DNA of 47,761 nucleotides from Fibrobacter sp. (GTDB lineage: Bacteria > Fibrobacterota > Fibrobacteria > Fibrobacterales > Fibrobacteraceae): contig JAFXRC010000007.1 of NCBI GenBank assembly GCA_017526585.1, positions 1-47,761 of the forward strand. The letters are read 5' to 3'. This document shows positions 15,058 to 25,204 of the stretch, piece after piece. The first letter of the stretch is position 1. Every line of letters starts with the position of its first letter. The position numbers and the translations under genes were made by a program. The notes under the pieces are model-generated. The model saw nothing but the letters and a program-made list of their open reading frames with translations, did not search any database and was not told the origin of the DNA.

Positions 15058-15948
15058 TTAACCGACAAAATTCTTTCCGAGGATTGCAGAAACGTTCTTG
15101 AGAATGCCTTCTGCAACGTCAGGCTTGTTCATCGAATACACATGAACGTTCGTGATGCCGTTGGCGTACAGGTCAATAATCTGGTCGCTTGCGTAAATGA
15201 TGCCGGCCTGCTTCATGGCTTCGGGATCGCTGCCGAACTTGTCGACCAGCGACTTAAAGCGCTGCGGCATGAACGAACCGGAAAGCTTGATGGCGCGTTC
15301 CACCTGGTTCGCGTTCGTAATCGGCATAATGCCGGGGAGCACCGGGCAGTTCACGCCAGCATCGCGGAGCTTGTAAAGGAAGCTGAAAAACAGGTTGTTG
15401 TCGAACACCATCTGCGTGGTCAAAAAGTCTGCACCGGCATCGACCTTTTCCTTAAGGTGCTTGATGTCTTCTGCCTGGTTCGCACTTTCGGGGTGCTTTT
15501 CAGGGTAGCAGGCGGCACCAATGCAGAAGTCTGCGTCGGAAGCCTTGAGTTCGCGGATGAGTTCCACAGCGTAGTGGTAGTCGCAATTGTCGCGACCCTT
15601 TTCGATGAGTTCTGGGGTCAAGTCGCCGCGGAGAGCCATCACGTTCTTGATGCCTGCAGCCTTCATGTCTTCGATGCGCTGGTGCACGGTTTCCTTGCTG
15701 CTGGAGACGCAGGTAAGGTGGGCGAGCATCGGAATGCCGAATTTCTGCTTGAGGTTCTTGGCGATATCGAGGGTGAAGTGGCTCACGCCGCCGCCCGCGC
15801 CGTAAGTCACGCTCATAAAGGCGGGACCAAGGGCTGCAATCGATTCGGTGGCCGCCTTAACGCTTTCGAAGCTCGTCTCTTTTTTAGGCGGGAACACTTC
15901 GAACGAAAGGCTCATCTTGTCTTGCTTCAGAATGTCTACAATCTTCAT
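15058..15948 (-). CDS. metF: 5,10-methylenetetrahydrofolate reductase
   Basis: The 296-residue flavoprotein reduces methylenetetrahydrofolate to methyltetrahydrofolate for methionine synthesis. Diagnostic segments include LSFEVFPPKKE (with the catalytic Glu), FMSVTYGAGGG, HLTCVSSSKE, NVMALRGD, FCIGAACYPEKHPE and AGADFLTTQMVFDN. The length is typical of bacterial MetF. The start has GGAGAG seven bases upstream on the minus strand. It converges on the HD gene with a 12-base gap. A near-perfect palindrome lies 42-63 bases upstream of the start (15990-16011). Confidence 0.96.
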   Translation of the reverse strand: MKIVDILKQDKMSLSFEVFPPKKETSFESVKAATESIAALGPAFMSVTYGAGGGVSHFTLDIAKNLKQKFGIPMLAHLTCVSSSKETVHQRIEDMKAAGIKNVMALRGDLTPELIEKGRDNCDYHYAVELIRELKASDADFCIGAACYPEKHPESANQAEDIKHLKEKVDAGADFLTTQMVFDNNLFFSFLYKLRDAGVNCPVLPGIMPITNANQVERAIKLSGSFMPQRFKSLVDKFGSDPEAMKQAGIIYASDQIIDLYANGITNVHVYSMNKPDVAEGILKNVSAILGKNFVG

Positions 15949-15989
15949 AATCTCTCCATGGGGCGGGTCTGACCAGCACCCCTAGTCTA

Positions 15990-16011
15990 TGCAAATATCT
16001 TGATATATGCA
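15990..16011. promoter_or_regulatory. Operator-like palindrome between metF and the FISUMP gene
   Basis: TGCAAATATC (15990-15999) and GATATATGCA (16002-16011) form a 22-base dyad with a TT centre and one mismatched pair. It lies in the divergent region between metF (minus) and the lipoprotein gene at 16118 (plus). Position and size fit a dimeric repressor or activator site; the cognate regulator is unknown. Confidence 0.45.
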
Positions 16012-16117
16012 TAAATATATAAAATAAAGGACATTTTGGCAATAGAGCATAATTTATTTGGTAGGCACAATATATAGATGTTATGAATAAATGGTATATT
16101 TGGATTACAGGTAAATT

Positions 16118-17659
16118 ATGCAATTTTATGATAAATATTCATTTAGAACTTTCCTTGGATTACTGATTGTATTCTGTTGGGGCTTGTCTAGTTGCGGTGA
16201 CAGCGAATCGACGGGGGCGTCTGCTGACGATGAACTTGTGAGTTCTTCATCAGAAGGTGGGACTGACAAAATCATTTCCAGCTCATCGTTGGGAGATCTT
16301 TTTCAGAATTCTAGTTCTTCGGAAGATGTTGATTTTTCATCTAGTTCCATAGAAAACAGGGGGTCATCCAGTTCTTTAGAGTCTTCTCCTGCCAGTAGCG
16401 ATAACAGGGACCTTTTCGGTGATGACTATTTTAGGAAAGATGGTGTTGGTTTCGTGAAGATTGGGAACCAGTCGTGGATGGAAAAGAATGTTAACGCAGG
16501 TATCGATAGGGGATTTCTGTGGTGTTATGACGAAAAAGAAGAAATGTGTGACAAGTATGGCACCTTGACATACTGGAGTGCTTTCACGGGTACCTGGCAG
16601 TGGTTCAACGGCCCCGACGGACCGCTGCTCTTGAGCAATCCGGTTAAAGGCGCCTGTCCGAACGGTACGCACCTTCCCACAAAGGCGGAACTTGAAGAAC
16701 TTATTGCCTACCTGGATGAGCATCCCGATGAGGTGGTGAAACTTACGAACCAACTTGGCGGTGTCGATGGTGAAGGCTTCCCGGACGATGAGAAATACTA
16801 CGAAAACGATGACGACTACCTCGCCCTTATGAATTACCATGGTGCAGAGGACAGCTTTTTACTCATGGGCGGTGAACTTTCGGAGAAGGCGGATCCGAAT
16901 TCGAAAACCCTGGGCGTTTGGAGCCTGCATTATGGCAAGAGTACGGGGTTAACTCTCATGAAGAGGGATGTTGGTCGCTTGGCTTATGCGCGTTGCCTTA
17001 TGAACGACAGTATAGAAACGGTAGTCGTTCCGGATACGCTGACGATTGCGCCGGGGTGTGACGAGGCTCACCGCGAAAACTGGAATTACCTGAATCCAGA
17101 TGTCGAATATGGGTGTATCAAGGATGATCGCGACGGAAGATTCTATAAGACGTTGCTTATCGAGGGCAAAATTTGGTTTGCTGAAAACCTGCGCTTTGTT
17201 CCCAAAGAAAGTAGCTGGTGCTACAAGGAAGAGGCTGATGGCGAATGTGATGTTTACGGTCGCTATTATAGTGGCGCCGCCGTAAGGAATCTTTCCGGGA
17301 TTTGTCCGGAAGACTTCCATGTGGCAAGTGAGTCTGAAATAAGCCGGTTATCGGTAGACAATCAACTGGAGCTGCTTTCTGCAGATGGATGGAGTCAGGG
17401 CAACTATGCGGCTCTGAGTACGAACTCCACGGGATTTACGATTCTTCCTGGAGGATGCCGTGGAGGAAATGAACCTGATTTTGGTTGGACCCTTGGTGAA
17501 TTCGCTGGAATAGGGAGTATTGCCTATTTTTGGACAAGGAATCAGAACGGAATTTCTGAACATTATGCTGTAGCCATAAGTAATCGAGAATCAGATAAAT
17601 TTAGTTCATTGCACAAGTACAACGATTTCGGAATGCCTGTCCGATGCGTTAAGAATTGA
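16118..17659 (+). CDS. Lipoprotein with two tandem FISUMP domains
   Basis: The 513-residue protein has a lipobox LSSC (Cys26) and a Ser-rich linker to about residue 95. The first FISUMP-type domain runs from about 100 to 300 (VKIGNQSWMEKNVNA, KYGTLTYW, ACPNGTHLPTKAELEEL, closing ARCLM). The second runs from about 325 to 513 (FYKTLLIEGKIWFAENLRF, CDVYGRYYSGAAV, ICPEDFHVASESEISRL, FWTRNQ, closing PVRCVKN). The first lacks the usual W-W-S/T-S segment and carries an insertion with acidic residues. A TATATT element at 16094-16099 is a possible -10. It is not linked to the operon at 1288-10143 and is followed by the tRNA-Arg promoter. Confidence 0.85.
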   Translation: MQFYDKYSFRTFLGLLIVFCWGLSSCGDSESTGASADDELVSSSSEGGTDKIISSSSLGDLFQNSSSSEDVDFSSSSIENRGSSSSLESSPASSDNRDLFGDDYFRKDGVGFVKIGNQSWMEKNVNAGIDRGFLWCYDEKEEMCDKYGTLTYWSAFTGTWQWFNGPDGPLLLSNPVKGACPNGTHLPTKAELEELIAYLDEHPDEVVKLTNQLGGVDGEGFPDDEKYYENDDDYLALMNYHGAEDSFLLMGGELSEKADPNSKTLGVWSLHYGKSTGLTLMKRDVGRLAYARCLMNDSIETVVVPDTLTIAPGCDEAHRENWNYLNPDVEYGCIKDDRDGRFYKTLLIEGKIWFAENLRFVPKESSWCYKEEADGECDVYGRYYSGAAVRNLSGICPEDFHVASESEISRLSVDNQLELLSADGWSQGNYAALSTNSTGFTILPGGCRGGNEPDFGWTLGEFAGIGSIAYFWTRNQNGISEHYAVAISNRESDKFSSLHKYNDFGMPVRCVKN

Positions 17660-17670
17660 CCTGCGGAAAA

Positions 17671-17700
17671 TTGACACGAATTAGAATTTTTTTCTATATT
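17671..17700 (+). promoter_or_regulatory. Sigma70-type promoter of tRNA-Arg
   Basis: TTGACA (17671-17676) and TATATT (17695-17700) are separated by 18 bases. The tRNA begins 12 bases after the -10 element, a typical distance for a stable-RNA promoter. Confidence 0.7.
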
Positions 17701-17711
17701 TGCGCCACAAC

Positions 17712-17785
17712 GCTCGAGTAGCTCAGTTGGATAGAGCAATTGCCTTCTAAGCAATGGGTCGTGGGTTCGACTCCCGCCTCGAGTA
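17712..17785 (+). tRNA. tRNA-Arg, anticodon TCT
   Basis: The cloverleaf is readable: acceptor GCTCGAG pairing with CTCGAGT (one G-U pair), D-stem GCTC/GAGC, anticodon stem ATTGC/GCAAT with loop CTTCTAA, T-arm GTGGG-TTCGACT-CCCGC and discriminator A. The anticodon TCT reads AGA/AGG arginine codons. No CCA is encoded. Confidence 0.95.
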
Positions 17786-17789
17786 TGAA

Positions 17790-17817
17790 AAAGAGGCTCC
17801 CGATTGGGAGCCTCTTT
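17790..17817. terminator. Bidirectional intrinsic terminator between tRNA-Arg and groEL
   Basis: AAAGAGGCTCCC (17790-17801), loop GATT, and GGGAGCCTCTTT (17806-17817) form a perfect 12-base-pair stem. A-runs and T-runs on both sides allow it to serve the tRNA on the plus strand and groEL on the minus strand. Confidence 0.85.
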
Positions 17818-17844
17818 CCATAAGGAGTAGAATCTAGCTGATGA

Positions 17845-19494
<1,650 letters not shown>

Positions 19495-19515
19495 TTAAAA
19501 CCTTTTGTTGCGCTA

Positions 19516-19797
19516 TTACAGAGTGGCGAAAATGTCGGATTCCTTCACGATCAGGTAGTTTTCGCCATCGACGGAGACTTCCGTTCCGCTGTACTTGCCG
19601 TAAAGCACCACGTCGCCGACCTTGACTTCCATGGCGACAAGTTCGCCCTTGTCGTTCTTGCGGCCTGGGCCCACGGCCACGACCTTACCCTGCATCGGCT
19701 TTTCCTTGGCGTTGTCCGGAATGAAGAGACCCGAAGAGGTCTTCTGTTCGGCTTCTGCCGGCTTGACGACGATTCGATCTGCAAGAGGCTTAATCAT
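19516..19797 (-). CDS. groES: Co-chaperonin GroES (10 kDa)
   Basis: The 93-residue co-chaperonin caps Gro[15 protein letters not shown] opens the conserved fold, followed by the mobile loop region [25 protein letters not shown] and [11 protein letters not shown]. The start at 19797 is chosen over an in-frame ATG at 19869 because homologues begin here and AAAAGGAAA lies upstream. The 5' region carries a sigma54-type promoter and a small hairpin (19818-19833). No CIRCE-type inverted repeat was found. Confidence 0.97.
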   Translation of the reverse strand: MIKPLADRIVVKPAEAEQKTSSGLFIPDNAKEKPMQGKVVAVGPGRKNDKGELVAMEVKVGDVVLYGKYSGTEVSVDGENYLIVKESDIFATL

Positions 19798-19901
19798 TTT
19801 CTTTTTTCCTTTTCTGCGGGCGGTTTTACGCCCTTTGATTGAACTGCTTTGCCCAAATGGGTATTCCAACTTGGACTATTTATTTTGTTTCGTCCAAAAT
19901 T

Positions 19902-19919
19902 AAGCAATAACCGTGCCAA
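19902..19919 (-). promoter_or_regulatory. Sigma54-type promoter of groES-groEL
   Basis: On the minus strand TTGGCACGGTTATTGCTT matches the RpoN consensus (TTGGCACG, four bases, TTGCT), with GG and GC ten bases apart. The start of transcription is expected near 19892, about 95 bases before groES. An inverted repeat (TTGGAC at 19871-19876, GTCCAA at 19892-19897) lies at the predicted start. Two similar GTCTTTTGAA / GTCTTTTTGAA motifs lie upstream at 19947-19956 and 19983-19993 and could be activator sites. Confidence 0.7.
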
Positions 19920-20364
19920 TACTTTGCCCGCATAATTGGGCGAAAAGTCTTTTGAATGGGGCTTTTCTTTAGAAAATGTTGTGTCTTTTTGAAACACTGT
20001 CGGAGTGGGTTGAACGCGATGTCTCAAATTTAAACAACTTGACGGCGTTGCGTGCCCTTAAATAGTCTGTTTTCGGTGTGTGTGTCGGGGGTGGGGTGGA
20101 GTGCGTTGAAGATATGTCTGCAGTTTGCCCTTTTTTTTATTTTAAAATGTAGACTTTTTATTTTTATTACAATGTTGTAAATTAATTGATTTTCTGTAAA
20201 AATAAAGAAATTTTGTAGACTTTTTATAAAAATTTTGATTATATTTAAGAAAAGCGAATTACTGTAAGGTGTTGTCTTTGGACTACAAAAAAGATTAATG
20301 AAATTTCCTTTTTTGTTTTTTAGAGATAGATTAACAGTAGGCCCCTTAATTTAATGGAGTGTAT
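19920..20364. other. Intergenic region between groES and the pectinase cluster
   Basis: No gene is supported here. The left part holds candidate groES enhancer motifs. From about 20130 it becomes very AT-rich, with T-tracts and a duplicated element (see 20148-20227), and leads to the PL11 gene. A GCCC...GGGC inverted repeat is at 19926-19941. No tRNA, riboswitch fold or terminator was recognised. Confidence 0.5.
20148..20227 (+). repeat. Spaced direct repeat upstream of the PL11 gene
   Basis: TGTAGACTTTTTAT occurs exactly at 20148-20161 and again at 20214-20227. The starts are 66 bases apart, a little over six DNA helical turns. Both lie within the AT-rich upstream region of the rhamnogalacturonan cluster and could be regulator sites. 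Confidence 0.5.
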
Positions 20365-23262
20365 ATGGGTTTTGGTTCTAGAGCTGCAGTGCTTAAAATG
20401 GCGATGACTGGGGCGTTGGCTTTCGGTCTCGCTTCGCCTTCTTTTGCGGCGACCCGCCAAATGGAAAAACTTTCGCGTGGCCTTGCTGTAGCGAATACGG
20501 GCAAGGGTATGCTTGTGAGCTGGCGCCTCTTGGGCACCGAGAATCCGGACACGGAATTCAACCTTTACCGTGACGGAACGAAAATTGCCACCATCGGAAA
20601 GACTGCTGGCACGAACTACCTGGACGCTGACGGCAAGACGACTTCCAAGTATACGGTCGCTGCCGTGGTGAACGGCAAGGAGGGCAAGGCGGAAGGCGCA
20701 CTTATCGTGTTGGACCAGAACAGCAAGGGGTTCCCGTACAAGACCATCAAGGGTCTCAATGTGCCCAAGGACCAGACGATGCCGGACGGTTCCACATGCA
20801 GCTACAGCCCCAACGACATGAGCGTGGGCGACTTGGATGGCGATGGCGAGCTGGATTTGGTTCTCAAGTGGGATCCGAACAATTCCAAGGACAATTCCCA
20901 GTCGGGTTACACGGGATCGGTGTTTATTGACGGCTTGAAGATGGATGGAACCCTCCTGTGGCGTATTGACCTCGGCAAGAATATCCGTGCCGGCGCCCAT
21001 TATACCCAGTTCATGGTCTACGACCTGGATGGTGACGGTATTGCCGAAATCGTGATGAAAACTTCTGACGGCACTGTCGACGGCAAGGGCAAGGTCATTG
21101 GCGACGGTTCCAAGGATTACCGCTCCTCTTCGGGAACGATCATGACCGGTAACGAGTTCCTGACGGTGTTCAAGGGGAATACTGGCGAGGCTGTCCATAC
21201 GATTAACTACTGGCCCGCCCGTGGAAAGATTTCGGGCGACAACTACGGCAACCGTGACAACCGCATGCTGGCGGCGATTGCCTACCTGGACGGGGTTCAC
21301 CCGAGTGTCATTATGAGCCGCGGTTACTATACCGAATTCTTTGTGGCCGCCTATGACTTTGACGGCAAGGAACTCAAGACCCGCTGGCAGCACAGTTCCG
21401 ACAAGAAGGGGCAGGGACTTTACGGCGAAGGCAACCACAACCTTTCCGTTGGCGACCTGGATGGCGACGGTTTTGACGAAATCGTTATGGGGGCTGCCGC
21501 ACTCAATCATGACGGAACGCTCCGATACCGTACTGGTTTTGGCCATGGCGATGCCATGCATCTTTCTGATATGGATCCTGACCATCCGGGTTTGGAAGTC
21601 TACGATGTTCACGAAGAAAAGCAGAATGCGTATAGTGAAGAATTCCGCGACAAGGATGGCAAGGTCATCTGGGGAACGACTCAGACCCAGGCTGGAAATG
21701 TGGACAATGGCCGTGGCATGGCTGCCGATGTCGATTCCACGAATCGCGGCTTCGAAATGTGGTCGGGTACCAGTGGTGGAATGCGTACCGTGAAGGGGAC
21801 TCTTTTGCATGAGACGAAGCCTTCGGTCAATTTCCGCATTTACTTTGATGGTGACTTACAGGATGAATTGCTGGATGCTACAGGCAGTGGCGGCAGCGGC
21901 GGAAAGATTGAAAAGTGGAATTCCAGCAAGAAAACCGTCGATCGCTACTTCAGCTTCTATGAAGTGAATAGCTCGACTCTGAACAACTACACTAAGGCGA
22001 ATCCCTGCATTGTGGCAGACCTGTTTGGCGACTGGCGCGAAGAATTCATTGCGCGTTCCAGCACGGATCCTTCGACGATTACGATTTTCCAGACTCCCGT
22101 GACGACTCCGCACAGGCTCTACACGCTGATGCATGACCCGCAATACCGCGTGAGTGTTGCCTGGCAGAACGTTGCCTACAACCAGCCGCCTCATGTGAGC
22201 TATTACCTGCCCGACATGGTGAAGAACTTGAAGAAACCCGACATTTACATGCTTGGTACCGAAGGTGTCGCGGGCCTCGCTCCTTCTATTTCGAAGGTGG
22301 GCGATGGGCTTGAAAACCAGGGAATCCTGCTGGGTAATGCAATCGAGAACTTTGGCTACAAGTTTATCGGCTGCGACGGCGTGAAGGTGACTGGACTCCC
22401 GAAGGGCGTGACCGCGAAGGTAGAGGGTTCGACCGTGACCATTTCTGGAACTCCGACGGAAGCGGGCGTATTTGCCTACACCGTTGTAACCGAAGGTGGT
22501 GAGGGTGATGCCGCGTCTGCGAAGGGTGTGCTCTCTGTTGCTGCTCCGGGAAATGCTGAAGAGGTTGCGACGAAGAAGGAGGCCTCCAAGGTCGACGCTT
22601 CTACGCCGGATGCGGGAATTGGCTGGTCCGAGACGACCAATACGGGCTTTGTCGAAAAGGGATACTTCAACTTCGACAATTCCACCGCAAGCTACGGGAC
22701 ATGGAACCTGCATTCCGAACATACTGCTTCAACTACCATCAGTATCCGCTTTGCAAACGGTGGCAGTGCCGCACGCGATATGGAACTTGTGGTGAACGGA
22801 GTCAAGGTGGGGACAGTCTCTATGGATGCGACCGGCGGCTGGACGACTTGGCTTACGACCGATGTGAAGATTGATTTGGCGAAGGGACTCAATACGATTA
22901 CGCTCAAGTCGACAACTGCCGATGGTGGCGCGAATGTAGATATGTTCTACTTCGATATCGAAGGCGTGAGCGCCTATGCGGGCCAGGTCGACGAGCAGAC
23001 CACGATAAAGCCTGTTGCAGCTTCTGTGCGTGGAATGGTGTTCAACCCCTCGACGGGCGTGTTGTACACCCCGAAAGCAGGCCTTGCTGAAATTTACTTC
23101 TACGACATGTCCGGTGCGATGCGCCTGGGTATCTCGAAGAATGTCCCTGCGGGCTCTACAGCGATGGCGCTTGGCCAAGAACTGCTCCCGAAGGGAATGT
23201 ATTTCGTCAAGGTGAAACTTGACGGAAAAATCGTTTCGTCGAAGAGATTCGCGAAACAATAA
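20365..23262 (+). CDS. Rhamnogalacturonan lyase (PL11) with CBM35 and C-terminal sorting domain
   Basis: The 965-residue secreted enzyme starts at ATG 20365 with GGAG six bases upstream; the GTG at 20359 is rejected. A signal peptide ends near SFAATRQ. Residues about 30-625 resemble PL11 lyases such as YesW/YesX: an N-terminal fibronectin-like region (LVSWRLLGTE), then beta-propeller repeats with Ca-binding GDLDGDGELD, DLDGDGIAE and GDLDGDGFDE, and GFGHGDAMHLSD. A beta domain follows (about 640-730), a CBM35-like module (about 740-875) and a C-terminal domain (about 885-965) ending in a GMYFVKVKLDG...-type sorting motif. It cleaves the rhamnogalacturonan-I backbone, probably at the cell surface or outside. 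Confidence 0.9.
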   Translation: MGFGSRAAVLKMAMTGALAFGLASPSFAATRQMEKLSRGLAVANTGKGMLVSWRLLGTENPDTEFNLYRDGTKIATIGKTAGTNYLDADGKTTSKYTVAAVVNGKEGKAEGALIVLDQNSKGFPYKTIKGLNVPKDQTMPDGSTCSYSPNDMSVGDLDGDGELDLVLKWDPNNSKDNSQSGYTGSVFIDGLKMDGTLLWRIDLGKNIRAGAHYTQFMVYDLDGDGIAEIVMKTSDGTVDGKGKVIGDGSKDYRSSSGTIMTGNEFLTVFKGNTGEAVHTINYWPARGKISGDNYGNRDNRMLAAIAYLDGVHPSVIMSRGYYTEFFVAAYDFDGKELKTRWQHSSDKKGQGLYGEGNHNLSVGDLDGDGFDEIVMGAAALNHDGTLRYRTGFGHGDAMHLSDMDPDHPGLEVYDVHEEKQNAYSEEFRDKDGKVIWGTTQTQAGNVDNGRGMAADVDSTNRGFEMWSGTSGGMRTVKGTLLHETKPSVNFRIYFDGDLQDELLDATGSGGSGGKIEKWNSSKKTVDRYFSFYEVNSSTLNNYTKANPCIVADLFGDWREEFIARSSTDPSTITIFQTPVTTPHRLYTLMHDPQYRVSVAWQNVAYNQPPHVSYYLPDMVKNLKKPDIYMLGTEGVAGLAPSISKVGDGLENQGILLGNAIENFGYKFIGCDGVKVTGLPKGVTAKVEGSTVTISGTPTEAGVFAYTVVTEGGEGDAASAKGVLSVAAPGNAEEVATKKEASKVDASTPDAGIGWSETTNTGFVEKGYFNFDNSTASYGTWNLHSEHTASTTISIRFANGGSAARDMELVVNGVKVGTVSMDATGGWTTWLTTDVKIDLAKGLNTITLKSTTADGGANVDMFYFDIEGVSAYAGQVDEQTTIKPVAASVRGMVFNPSTGVLYTPKAGLAEIYFYDMSGAMRLGISKNVPAGSTAMALGQELLPKGMYFVKVKLDGKIVSSKRFAKQ

Positions 23263-23272
23263 ACACCTCACT

Positions 23273-23319
23273 GCCTAGCTCTAGTCTTGCGAGTGTTTGG
23301 CTTAGGGCTAGGCTTTTTT
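23273..23319 (+). terminator. Intrinsic terminator-like hairpin between PL11 and the first esterase
   Basis: GCCTAGC (23273-23279) pairs with GCTAGGC (23307-23313) and six T residues follow (23314-23319). The long imperfect loop has further CTAG/CTTAG pairing. The stem ends 16 bases before the next ATG, so it may reduce rather than stop expression of the downstream esterase genes. Confidence 0.55.
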
Positions 23320-23329
23320 GGATTTTTGT

Positions 23330-25198
23330 ATGAAGATGCTTAGTAAGATTTGGCAATCTGCCGTTATCGCATCCATGGTGGCGGCACCGCTCACGTGGGC
23401 GGCTGTGACCATTTACATGTGTGGTGACTCGACCATGCAGGACTGGGCCGAAGGTTACTACCCCAAGCAGGGGCAGGGTCAGGATTTCCATTACTGGTTC
23501 GACCCGACCAAGGCGGCGGTGGTGAACCGTGGCCAGGGCGGCATGTCGCTTGGTGGCGGCGGTAAGGACAAGAGTGGCGGTACCGCTGTCGGCTATTACG
23601 ACATGTTCTTCAGGCAAGGGTGTTCTGCCGGCAACTGCATCGCCGAAAAACTCAAGGCGGGCGACTACGTAGTTATCCAGTTCGGCATTAACGATGTGAA
23701 CTACAGTACCGAAGAATTCTTTGCTTCGAACATGAAGAAGATGGTGAGCGACGTCCGCGCAAAGGGCGCTTATCCGATTATCATGAGCCCGATTCGTCGT
23801 AAGTATTACGATTCCCCGACGCAGATTCACAATAGTTACCGCGGCTACCCGGCACTGAACAAGAGCCTTGCCGAAGAACTCAACGTGCCGTTTATCGACA
23901 TGAGTGAAATGGTCGCGAACTACATGATTTCTGTGGGTGAACGCTATGCGGAACAGTATGTCTTCAATTATGCGACCAAGGCGGAATACAGCAACTTGGG
24001 AAGCGACCAGACAGATGCCGTGCATTTGCAGATGAACGGTGCGAATGCTTTCGGGCGCATTATTACCGAACAGATGCGTGCGCATACGGACCCGATCGTG
24101 AAAAAGCTTGGTGACTATATGGCGCCCATGTACCAGGTGAGTGTGAAGGTAAGCCCCGAAGGTGCCGCAGAAGCGACTTCGATCAACGCCTATTATCCGC
24201 AGGGCATGACTGTGATGCTCAAGACCATCCCGAAGGATGGCAAGAAGTTCTTGGGTTGGTACGACGGTAACGGCAACAAGGTTGGTGCTCCGAGCCGTTC
24301 GAACGTGAAGTCTCCGTACATTCATACGTTTGTGATGGGGAGTGCCTCGACGCAGTTCACGGCGGTTTACGAAGGTGGGACGGCGCAGAAATATACCGGT
24401 GACGGTGCTGCGCTGACGGCTTTCCCGACCACGACCCCGAAGAGCCTCGACGACGTGACCTTTGTTCCGTTTACTCCGATTGAAGGCAGCACGCTGGATA
24501 CGGTGAAAATTGACAAGGATATCAAGAAATTCTTTGATGCGAGCACTCCGGATACGGCTGGAATCGGCTGGACTCAGAACGAATGGACTGGCTTTACGGG
24601 CGAGGGCTATTACAATCTGGATAATACGAATGCTTCGTTTGCCGCATACAAGGTTAAGTTCCCCGGTGCAGGCTACGTGACACTTGCGGTGCGCTATGCA
24701 AACGGCGGATCGTCGGACCGTATGTTCAACGCTTATTTGGATCATGATTACCTTGTGAGCGCGCCGCCGACGGGTGGCTGGGACAAGTGGGATACAGCCT
24801 ACGTGGTGATGGATGCCCCGCAAGGTGAAGCCGAGCTCAAGATTATGTCTCTTACAAGCGATGGCGCTCCGAATCTGGATGCCTTTGGCTTCAGTATCGA
24901 CGGCGTGTGCCGCGTGAGCGAGGAATGCCCCGAAGAACAGGAATTGCCGCCCGAAGCGGTTATGCCCCGTGTTCGTGTGGCGGGTTTTGCCTTGCGTGGC
25001 GAAAATCTGAAGCTTGCAAACGCGGAACGTGCTGTCGTGAACATCTTTGATATGGGCGGTCGCCTTGTTTCGAAGAGCGTCATTGAAAATGAATCGGAAG
25101 TGTCGCTTGCTCCGATGGTGCGCGCGACAGGTCTTTACCACGTCGTGGTGCGTCAGGGTAGCGCCATGTTCTCGGCGACTTATGCAAAGGTGAAATAG
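23330..25198 (+). CDS. CE12-type SGNH esterase with CBM35 and sorting domain (first copy)
   Basis: The 622-residue secreted protein starts at ATG 23330 after a signal peptide ending TWAA. SGNH/CE12 blocks are GDSTMQ (nucleophile S34), RGQGGMSLGG, FGINDVN and TDAVHLQ (D229, H232). These fit rhamnogalacturonan acetylesterase-type deacetylation. After the esterase come a beta-rich FLGWYDGNGNKV module resembling Listeria-Bacteroides repeats (about 265-345), a CBM35-like domain (about 400-530; GYYNLDNTNAS, VRYANGGSSDR) and a C-terminal sorting domain (LYHVVVRQGSAMFSATYAKVK-like end). The GGGGKDKSGG insert is unusual. It follows the PL11 gene and precedes a second esterase by six bases. Confidence 0.85.
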   Translation: MKMLSKIWQSAVIASMVAAPLTWAAVTIYMCGDSTMQDWAEGYYPKQGQGQDFHYWFDPTKAAVVNRGQGGMSLGGGGKDKSGGTAVGYYDMFFRQGCSAGNCIAEKLKAGDYVVIQFGINDVNYSTEEFFASNMKKMVSDVRAKGAYPIIMSPIRRKYYDSPTQIHNSYRGYPALNKSLAEELNVPFIDMSEMVANYMISVGERYAEQYVFNYATKAEYSNLGSDQTDAVHLQMNGANAFGRIITEQMRAHTDPIVKKLGDYMAPMYQVSVKVSPEGAAEATSINAYYPQGMTVMLKTIPKDGKKFLGWYDGNGNKVGAPSRSNVKSPYIHTFVMGSASTQFTAVYEGGTAQKYTGDGAALTAFPTTTPKSLDDVTFVPFTPIEGSTLDTVKIDKDIKKFFDASTPDTAGIGWTQNEWTGFTGEGYYNLDNTNASFAAYKVKFPGAGYVTLAVRYANGGSSDRMFNAYLDHDYLVSAPPTGGWDKWDTAYVVMDAPQGEAELKIMSLTSDGAPNLDAFGFSIDGVCRVSEECPEEQELPPEAVMPRVRVAGFALRGENLKLANAERAVVNIFDMGGRLVSKSVIENESEVSLAPMVRATGLYHVVVRQGSAMFSATYAKVK

Positions 25199-25204
25199 AA
25201 TTTT

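Noticed and set aside
19798..19920. CIRCE/HrcA operator upstream of groES
   Set aside because: No TTAGCACTC...GAGTGCTAA-type inverted repeat is present.
20359..20364. GTG at 20359 as start of the PL11 lyase
   Set aside because: It overlaps the GGAG ribosome-binding site that serves the ATG six bases later.
23207..25141. 644-codon open frame on the minus strand opposite the first esterase
   Set aside because: Antisense shadow of a well-supported gene; composition is Arg/His-rich as expected of a shadow. The same holds for long minus frames at 20320-21810 and 25610-27601.
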